A stretch of 64,000 nucleotides of DNA from contig OY760195.1 in the NCBI GenBank assembly GCA_963663375.1, forward strand, positions 1,178,001 to 1,242,000, read 5' to 3'. A program made the translations under genes and the position numbers. The notes under the pieces are model-generated. The model was not told where the DNA came from. It saw nothing but the letters and a program-made list of their open reading frames with translations, and made no database searches. This document shows positions 7,755 to 13,773 of the stretch, in pieces. Numbering within the stretch: position 1 is the first letter of the stretch; each line of letters starts with the position of its first letter. The stretch comes from JAYREN01 sp963663375. GTDB taxonomy: Bacteria > Acidobacteriota > Holophagae > Holophagales > Holophagaceae.

Positions 7755-9782
7755 TTGAAACTGTGCAGCACCGCCCTCTCCTTCTGTCTGGCCTCGGGCC
7801 TCCTCGCCAGCGGGGGGCCCGAACCCGGCCACGGCATCCAGCCCGCCCTCCTGGATACCGCCGTGAAGCCCGAACAGGATTTCTTCCACTACGCCAACGG
7901 CGGCTGGCTGAAGGCCAACCCCATCCCCGCCGACCAGACCACCTGGGGCGCCTTCAACGAGCTCCGGGAGGGCAACCGCAAGGCCCTGCGCGAAATCATG
8001 GAAGAGGCCGTGGCCGCCAAGGCTCCCAAGGGCTCCGCCCTGCAGAAGGTGGGCGACTACTATGCCGCGGGCATGGATGTCGCCGCCATCGAGAAGGCTG
8101 GCCTCACGCCCCTGAAGCCCTTCCTGGCCCGCATCGAGGCCATCAAGGATGCCAAGGGTCTCGCGAGCGAGATCGGCCACATGCACACGGCCATCGCCAA
8201 TCCCGCCTTCGGCTTCTATGTGGGCCAGGACGACAAGGACAGCAGCAGCTACATCGCCCAGTTCTTCCAGGGCGGCCTGGGCCTGCCGGATCGTGACTAC
8301 TACACCCTGGAGGATGCCAAGTCCCAGGACATCCGCGCCAAGTACCTCGAGCACCTGGAAAAGATGTTCGTGCTGCTGGGCGAATCCAAGCCCCTGGCCA
8401 AGGCCCACGCGGGGGTGGTGATGGGCATGGAAACCCGTCTCGCCAAGGCCTCCATGACCCAGGTGGAGCAGCGGGATCCCCATGCGATCTATCACAAGCT
8501 GAGCCCCGCCGAACTGGTCAAGCTCGCGCCGGATTTCCCCTGGGCCAGCTACTTCCAGGCCATCGGCCTGCCGGAGCAGAAGGCCCTCCTCGTGCGCCAG
8601 CCCGCCTTCTTCGCGGAGCTGGGTCGCATGGCCAAGGAACTGCCCCTGACCCAGTGGAAGACCTACCTGCGCTGGAACCTGGTGCGCGGCACCGCCAATG
8701 AACTGCCCGAAGCCTTCGGCAACGAGAGCTTCGCCTTCTACGGCAAGGTGCTCTCCGGCGCCAAGGAGCGTCAGGCCCGTTGGAAGCGCGTGCAGACCGC
8801 CACCGATGGCGCCCTGGGCGAAGTGGTGGGTCAGCTCTACGTCAAGAAGGCCTTCAGCCCCGAGGCCAAGGCCAAGATGCTGGAACTGGTGGGCAACCTG
8901 CGGGCGGCCCTCAAGGACCGCATCGAGAAGCTCACGTGGATGAGCGAGCCCACCAAACAGAAGGCCCAGGAGAAACTCGCCGCCTTCAAGGTGAAGATCG
9001 GCTACCCGGACACATGGCGGGACTACAGCAAGCTGGAAGTCAAGAAGGGCGCCTTCCTGGCCAACGGCCTGGCCGCGGCCCGCTTCGAATTCCAGCGCGG
9101 CCTCGCCAAGCTCGGCAAGCCCATCGATCGCGCCGAGTGGGGCATGACGCCCCAGACCGTGAACGCCTACTACGATCCCAGCATGAACGAGATCGTGTTT
9201 CCCGCGGGCATCCTGCAGCCCCCCTTCTTCGACGTGAAGGCCGATGACGCGGTGAACTACGGGGGCATCGGCATGGTGATCGGCCACGAGATGACCCACG
9301 GCTTCGACGACCAGGGTTGCCAGTACGACGCCCAGGGCAACCTGAAGAACTGGTGGACCGCCGAGGACACCAAGGCCTATGCCTCGCGCACGGATCTGGT
9401 GGTGGAGCAGGCCAATGCCTTCGAGGTGCTGCCAGGCCTCAACCTCAACGGCAAGCTCACCCTGGGCGAGAACATTGCCGACCTGGGCGGCCTGAAGATC
9501 GCCTTCGAGGCCCTGAAGATGAGCTGGGCCAAGACCGGGAAACCCGGCCCCGTGGACGGCTTCACCCCCGAACAGCGGTTCTTCCTGGGCTACGCCCAGT
9601 CCTGGCGCTTCCACGCCCGGCCCGAGACCGCCCGCATGCTCGTGATGGGTGATCCCCACAGCGCCGCCCGCTTCCGCGTGAACGGCCCCCTGGCCAACCT
9701 GCCGGAGTTCTTCCAGGCCTTCAGCGTCCCCGAGGGCACCCCCATGGCCCGCCCCGCCGCCCTGCGCCCCACCATCTGGTAG
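7755..9782 (+). CDS. Secreted M13-family zinc metallopeptidase, tandem copy 2
   Basis: A paralogue of its neighbours. I place the start at the TTG at 7755, giving 675 residues. GAGG lies 5 bases upstream and the signal peptide KLCSTALSFCLASGLLASGG follows at once; the frame runs on upstream to 7662 without a signal-like sequence. The zinc site GHEMTHGFDDQG is near 510 and ENIADLGG near 572; NAYYDPSMNEIVFPAG and a terminal RPTIW are present. Long identical blocks with copy 1 (DDAVNYG, GENIADLGGLKIAF) show the pair arose by duplication. All catalytic residues are kept, so both should be active, perhaps with different peptide preference. Confidence 0.93.
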   Translation: MKLCSTALSFCLASGLLASGGPEPGHGIQPALLDTAVKPEQDFFHYANGGWLKANPIPADQTTWGAFNELREGNRKALREIMEEAVAAKAPKGSALQKVGDYYAAGMDVAAIEKAGLTPLKPFLARIEAIKDAKGLASEIGHMHTAIANPAFGFYVGQDDKDSSSYIAQFFQGGLGLPDRDYYTLEDAKSQDIRAKYLEHLEKMFVLLGESKPLAKAHAGVVMGMETRLAKASMTQVEQRDPHAIYHKLSPAELVKLAPDFPWASYFQAIGLPEQKALLVRQPAFFAELGRMAKELPLTQWKTYLRWNLVRGTANELPEAFGNESFAFYGKVLSGAKERQARWKRVQTATDGALGEVVGQLYVKKAFSPEAKAKMLELVGNLRAALKDRIEKLTWMSEPTKQKAQEKLAAFKVKIGYPDTWRDYSKLEVKKGAFLANGLAAARFEFQRGLAKLGKPIDRAEWGMTPQTVNAYYDPSMNEIVFPAGILQPPFFDVKADDAVNYGGIGMVIGHEMTHGFDDQGCQYDAQGNLKNWWTAEDTKAYASRTDLVVEQANAFEVLPGLNLNGKLTLGENIADLGGLKIAFEALKMSWAKTGKPGPVDGFTPEQRFFLGYAQSWRFHARPETARMLVMGDPHSAARFRVNGPLANLPEFFQAFSVPEGTPMARPAALRPTIW

Positions 9783-9812
9783 GGCTCGGAATCACCATAG
9801 GACGCAACAGAT

Positions 9813-9939
9813 GAACCACAGAGAACGCAGAGAAAAGATGGAGGGCACAGAGAACTGATCCGTAGAGCCGCAGCATCCCGCTGTTTTTTCTCTGCGTTTC
9901 TCTGCGTTCTCATCTCTTCCTCTGCGCCCTCTGTGGTTC
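9813..9939. repeat. Large inverted-repeat element A, copy 2
   Basis: The left arm at 9813-9832 and right arm at 9920-9939 pair with two mismatches. The element follows the second M13 gene at the same distance as copy 1 follows the first. The flanking GGTAGGG...GGACGCAAC sequence is also shared, so gene and element may have been duplicated together. Confidence 0.8.
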
Positions 9940-9982
9940 GGCTTTTCAGCCCACCCGCTAACGCTCTAAGCAGGGAGTCCCC

Positions 9983-12010
9983 ATGATCCGCCGCATCCTC
10001 CTTCCAGCCGTGGCCCTTGTGCTTGCCGCCAGTCCCCTGGCCGCCCAGCGGTACCGCGGCTTCAACCCCCGGAACATGGATACCTCCGTGCGCCCCTGCG
10101 AGGACTTCTACCGCTTCGCCCTGGGCACCTGGGAGAAGAACACCGCGATCCCCGCGGAGTATGCCTCGTACGGCGTGGACCAGGAGATCGAGGAACGCTC
10201 CTTCGCCATCCTGAAGGAACTCCTCGAGTCCGCCGCCGCGGACAAGGCCGCCGCGCCCGGCTCCGAGCGACAGAAGGTCGGCGACTACTTCGCCTCCGGC
10301 ATGGACGTGACCCGCATCGAGCAGGACGGGCTGAAGCCCCTGGCGGGTCGCCTCGCCCGCATCGATCAGACCCGCACGGGCCGCAGCCTGGCGGAAACCC
10401 TGGCCGCCATGCACCAGGAGCAGTTTTCCCCCGCCTTCCGCTTCCGGGTGGATCAGGACGACAAGGACAGCGAGCACTACATCGTTCAACTCGCCCAGGG
10501 AGGTCTGGGCCTCCCCGAGCGGGAGTACTACCTGAAGACGGATGCCAAGTCGGCGGAGCTCCGCGCCAAGTATCTGGCCCATGTCGCCAAGAATTTTGAA
10601 TTCCTCGGGGAAACGCCCACCCAGGCCACGGCCCACGCCAAGACCGTCATGGCCCTGGAGACGCGCCTGGCCAAGGCCTCCATGAGCATGGAGGAGCTCC
10701 GGGATCCCAACGCCGTCTACCACAAGATGACCCCGGCGACCCTGGCCAAACTGGCGCCAGGCCTGGCCTGGAACGCCTACTTCAGGGCTCTGGGCCTCGG
10801 CCCCGTGGACAAACTGCTGGTGCGGCAGCCGAAGTTCTTCAAGGAACTGGGGCGCATGGCCCAGCGGGTTCCGGCCACCCAGTGGCAGGCCTACCTCCGC
10901 TGGAACCTCATCCGGGGCACCGCCGACTACCTGAATGCGGCCATTGATGCGGAGAAATTCGCCTTCTACGGCCGGACGATGCAGGGCACGGAAGTGCAGA
11001 AGCCGCGCTGGAAGCGGGTGCTGGCCCACACGGACGACGCCCTCGGCGAGGCCCTGGGCAAGCTCTACGTGGCGCGGGCCTTTCCGCCCCAGGCCAAGGC
11101 CAGGATGGACGATCTGGTGAAGAACATCCTCGCGGCCCTGCGGGGACGCATCCAGAAGCTGGAGTGGATGAGCGAGGCCACCAAGCAGCAGGCCCTCACC
11201 AAGGTGGGCACCATCCGCGTGAAGATCGGCTACCCCGATGTGTGGCGCGACTACTCCAAGCTCCAGATCGACCGTGGTTCCTTCGTGCTGAATGGCCTGG
11301 CGGCGCGCCGTTTCGAGTTTCAGCGCAACCTGAACCGCCTGGGCAAGCCCCTGGATCGCAGCGAATGGCTGATGACCCCGCCCACCAACAACGCCTACTA
11401 CGAGCCCACCCTCAACGAGATCTGCTTCCCCGCCGGCATCCTGCAGCCCCCCTACTTCGACCTGGAAGCCGACGATGCGGTGAACTACGGCAACATCGGC
11501 GCCACCATCGGCCACGAGCTGACCCACGGCTTCGATGACCAGGGGCGCCAGTTCGACGCCCAGGGCAACCTCAAGGACTGGTGGACGCCCGAGGACGCCA
11601 AGGCCTTCGACGCCCGTGCCGAACTGGTGGTGAAGCAGTTCGATGCCTTCGAGCCCCTGCCGGGCATGCACATCAACGGCAAGACCACGCTGGGGGAGAA
11701 CCTCGCCGACCTGGGTGGCCTCAAGATCGCCTTCGATGCCTACCAGCTGAGCCAGCAGGGCAAGTCCCCGGTGGGTCTCATCGAGGGCTTCACCCCCGAG
11801 CAGCGGTTCTTCCTGGGCTACGCCGAGACCTGGCGCCTCAAGCACCGGGAAGAGGCCCTGCGCTCCCGCCTGATGACCGATGTCCACTCCCCAGCCAAGT
11901 ACCGCATCCTGGGCCCCCTGGCCAACATGGCGGAATTCTTCGAGGCCTTCGGGTGCAAGGACGGGGACGCCATGAAACGGGCCGAAAAGGACCGGCCTTC
12001 GGTCTGGTAG
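9983..12010 (+). CDS. Secreted M13-family zinc metallopeptidase, tandem copy 3
   Basis: A 675-residue third paralogue with signal peptide MIRRILLPAVALVLAASPLAA and ribosome site GGGAG before the ATG. The zinc site is GHELTHGFDDQG near 510, where a Leu replaces the Met of the other two copies. The third ligand is in ENLADLGG near 572, and the protein ends RPSVW. NNAYYEPTLNEICFPAG replaces the NAYY block of the neighbours, including a Cys. It is the most diverged of the three but keeps every catalytic residue. No element A follows it. Confidence 0.94.
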   Translation: MIRRILLPAVALVLAASPLAAQRYRGFNPRNMDTSVRPCEDFYRFALGTWEKNTAIPAEYASYGVDQEIEERSFAILKELLESAAADKAAAPGSERQKVGDYFASGMDVTRIEQDGLKPLAGRLARIDQTRTGRSLAETLAAMHQEQFSPAFRFRVDQDDKDSEHYIVQLAQGGLGLPEREYYLKTDAKSAELRAKYLAHVAKNFEFLGETPTQATAHAKTVMALETRLAKASMSMEELRDPNAVYHKMTPATLAKLAPGLAWNAYFRALGLGPVDKLLVRQPKFFKELGRMAQRVPATQWQAYLRWNLIRGTADYLNAAIDAEKFAFYGRTMQGTEVQKPRWKRVLAHTDDALGEALGKLYVARAFPPQAKARMDDLVKNILAALRGRIQKLEWMSEATKQQALTKVGTIRVKIGYPDVWRDYSKLQIDRGSFVLNGLAARRFEFQRNLNRLGKPLDRSEWLMTPPTNNAYYEPTLNEICFPAGILQPPYFDLEADDAVNYGNIGATIGHELTHGFDDQGRQFDAQGNLKDWWTPEDAKAFDARAELVVKQFDAFEPLPGMHINGKTTLGENLADLGGLKIAFDAYQLSQQGKSPVGLIEGFTPEQRFFLGYAETWRLKHREEALRSRLMTDVHSPAKYRILGPLANMAEFFEAFGCKDGDAMKRAEKDRPSVW

Positions 12011-12258
12011 CCCCTGGAAGGACGCCTTCGGTTCACCCGCAGGACGCTGAGCTCCCAGTCATCCGCCCGAACAGTCCTGGCAACAAACCGGGATAATGTG
12101 AGAATGGGTATTCGCCTCCCTCCAGCCCGCCCCGGAGGACCGTTAGCCCAGACCCACCCAGCACCTTGACGGGCTGTGCCGGAATTCTACGCTTCTGTCG
12201 GTTTCTGCAGACCCCTTCCCCGCCCACCCCGCGATTGCATTCCAGATTCGGAGTCACC

Positions 12259-12274
12259 TGTGATACAAATCACT
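12259..12274. promoter_or_regulatory. Predicted CRP-type operator upstream of the crp-like gene
   Basis: TGTGA TACAAA TCACT matches the CRP consensus TGTGA-N6-TCACA at nine of ten fixed positions. It ends 21 bases before the ATG of the regulator gene. The regulator carries the Ser-Arg-Glu...Arg recognition helix that reads this half-site in E. coli CRP. Self-regulation, probably repression given the closeness to the start, is an inference. Confidence 0.65.
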
Positions 12275-12295
12275 GAAGGAGCGGGTGGAAACTCT

Positions 12296-12970
12296 ATGGG
12301 TCAGGCTGTCATCAACCTCAGGCGCGTGGACTATCTCGCGGGCCTTCCCCAGGCGGAGGCCGAGGAATTGGCCTCGGTCAGCGAGCTGCGGCGCTATTCC
12401 GATGGTGCCAGCGTCTTCAACCAGGGTGAAATGATTCCCGGCATCTTCGTGGTGGTCCAGGGTTCGCTCAAGGTTTTCCGCACCGATGGTCGCGGCAAGA
12501 TCCAGGTGTTGGACATGCTCCAGCCCGGCACCTGCGTGGGCGAGGTACAGGTCTTCGATGGTGGCCCCATCGCCAGCGGTGCCGAAGCCCATGGCGAGAC
12601 GGAATGCTGGCTCATCCCCGGCCCCGCCCTCAAACGCATGGTGCAGCGCAACCCGGCGGTAGGTGATGTGATCATCCGCCATTTCGCCGGCAAGGTGCGC
12701 CACCTCATCCAGTTGGTGGAAACCCTTAGCCTGCACAGCGTGCCCGAGCGCGTGGCCCAGCTCGTGCTCGACTACCAGAGCCGCAACCCCGCCCGCGCCC
12801 TGGTGGAATTCCAGGAGACCCAGGAGGACCTGGCCCAGTGCATCGGCGCCAGCCGCGAAGCCTTCAGCCGCGCCCTGCGCTTGCTGGCCGACCTCGGCCT
12901 CATCCAGAGCACCTTCCCCGTCGTGCGCATCCTGGACGTCCAGAAGCTGCAGCGATACGCACGGGGGTGA
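12296..12970 (+). CDS. CRP/FNR-family transcription regulator
   Basis: A 224-residue protein with an N-terminal cyclic-nucleotide-binding fold (about residues 15-130: YSDGASVFNQGEMIPGIFVV, GTCVGEVQVFDGG) and a C-terminal winged helix-turn-helix at about 175-220. The recognition helix reads GASREAFSRALRLL, keeping the Arg, Glu and Arg that contact TGTGA in E. coli CRP. No FNR-type N-terminal cysteines are present. The effector is uncertain because the phosphate-binding segment reads GEVQVFDGGPIASGAEA rather than the canonical cAMP cassette. I chose the ATG at 12296. A GTG at 12260 also has a GGAG ribosome site, but it lies inside the predicted operator. A strong terminator follows, so the gene is probably monocistronic. 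Confidence 0.88.
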   Translation: MGQAVINLRRVDYLAGLPQAEAEELASVSELRRYSDGASVFNQGEMIPGIFVVVQGSLKVFRTDGRGKIQVLDMLQPGTCVGEVQVFDGGPIASGAEAHGETECWLIPGPALKRMVQRNPAVGDVIIRHFAGKVRHLIQLVETLSLHSVPERVAQLVLDYQSRNPARALVEFQETQEDLAQCIGASREAFSRALRLLADLGLIQSTFPVVRILDVQKLQRYARG

Positions 12971-12990
12971 TCCCTAGCCGTCCCGAAAAA

Positions 12991-13016
12991 TGAGGCCCCA
13001 GTGGGGCCTCATTTTT
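12991..13016 (+). terminator. Rho-independent terminator after the crp-like gene
   Basis: A perfect nine-base stem, TGAGGCCCC at 12991-12999 and GGGGCCTCA at 13003-13011, has a three-base loop and is followed by TTTTT. It sits 21 bases after the regulator stop. Confidence 0.9.
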
Positions 13017-13020
13017 CGTG

Positions 13021-13187
13021 GATCGGCTTGGGATCACATAACCTTCACGGGCTCGGCGCGTGGATCGGCTTGGGATCACATAACCTCAACACCCTCTGCG
13101 CGCAGATCGGCTTAGGATCACATAGTCTTCACGGGCTTACCGCGCAGATCGGCTGCGATCACATAAGCTCCACGCCTTCGGTCCTGG
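13021..13187. repeat. Four tandem 42-base repeats between terminator and TM1266-like gene
   Basis: Units begin at 13021, 13063, 13105 and 13147 with GATCGGCTTGGGATCACATA or a close variant. The first three are exactly 42 bases; the fourth has lost a base and decays at its end. GATCACATA is the best-kept core. Because 42 is a multiple of three, the units read as a 14-residue repeat (IGLGSHNLHG...). No ribosome site and no coding character support translation, so I read it as non-coding DNA. Confidence 0.85.
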
Positions 13188-13247
13188 CTTGCATGGGGCT
13201 CTCCCCCGGCCTAGGATGGGCCCATCCCCCACATCCCGGAGGTTTCC

Positions 13248-13499
13248 ATGAAGCCCGACCACGTCATTCTTGGTGTGCACGTCACCGACCGGCTGAAGGA
13301 GGCCGTGGAAGTGCAGAAGGTCTTCACCCACTACGGCAGCCAGATCAAGACGCGCCTGGGCCTGCACGAGATCGGCAGCTCGCCCGAAGGTGTGGTGCTG
13401 CTGGAAATCGTGGGCGAGTCGAAGACCTGGAAGGAGATGGCCAAGAAGCTCAACGCCATCGAAGGCATCGAGGTCAAGGAGATGGTCTTCGGGCACTGA
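13248..13499 (+). CDS. TM1266-like small ACT-fold regulator of iron-only hydrogenase type
   Basis: An 83-residue protein with a clear ribosome site (GGAGG, 5 bases before the ATG). It is one alpha/beta domain with the pattern of the TM1266 family: VILGVHVTDRLKEAVEVQKV, SQIKTRLGLHE and VVLLEIVGESKTW, ending in IEGIEVKEMVFGH. Family members are annotated as putative regulators of [FeFe]-hydrogenase systems and have an ACT/NikR-C-like fold. No hydrogenase gene is in this window, so the target may be elsewhere. Its downstream neighbour on the other strand is a large flavin/Fe-S fusion, which fits a redox role by position only. Confidence 0.75.
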   Translation: MKPDHVILGVHVTDRLKEAVEVQKVFTHYGSQIKTRLGLHEIGSSPEGVVLLEIVGESKTWKEMAKKLNAIEGIEVKEMVFGH

Positions 13500-13533
13500 A
13501 ACCGGATGCCACGAATGATCCTAAAGAACGGAT

Positions 13534-13743
13534 GAACCACAGCGTTCACAGAGAAAAGCGATAGAGGGCGCAGAGGAAGGAAGTGCGGGTCTCTGCCATG
13601 AAATGTGGGACCGCTTGCTCACTGTGGTCGCGATGTCCCCCCTTTGATCCTCACGTGATGTCCAGCCAAGGCCCGAACCATACGTCTGTGCTGTTTTGCT
13701 CTTCTCTGCGTCCTCGTGTTTTTCTCGGTGGCCTCTGTGGTCC
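13534..13743. repeat. Large inverted-repeat element A, copy 3, carrying repeat B inside
   Basis: The left arm (GAACCACAGCGTTCACAGAG at 13534-13553) and right arm (CCTCTGTGGTCC at 13732-13743) are recognisably those of element A but more decayed. The interior contains the full 95-base repeat B at 13593-13687. A short CACGAATGATC segment, like the C-type repeats of the SUF operon, lies just before the left arm near 13510. This block fills the gap between the TM1266-like gene and the convergent fusion gene. Confidence 0.75.
13593..13687. repeat. Dispersed intergenic repeat B, copy 2
   Basis: This matches 5263-5360 over its whole length, with the same central block GGTCGCGATGTCCCCCCTTT. It lies inside element A copy 3, which suggests B inserted into a pre-existing A or that the two travel together. 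Confidence 0.75.
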
Positions 13744-13773
13744 AGCCTTTTCAGGCCCAAGACCGTTCTGGGG

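Noticed and set aside
5405..11887. Long open frames on the minus strand opposite the three M13 genes (645-765 residues)
   Set aside because: They are shadows of high-GC codon bias. They are rich in Gly, Leu, Ala and His, show no motifs, and lie opposite genes with complete catalytic signatures.
13021..13187. The 42-base repeat array as a CRISPR
   Set aside because: Units are directly adjacent without unique spacers of constant length and there are no cas genes.
13001..13564. A 187-residue open frame through the 42-base tandem repeats
   Set aside because: It has no ribosome site, starts inside the terminator, and overlaps the TM1266-like gene in another frame.
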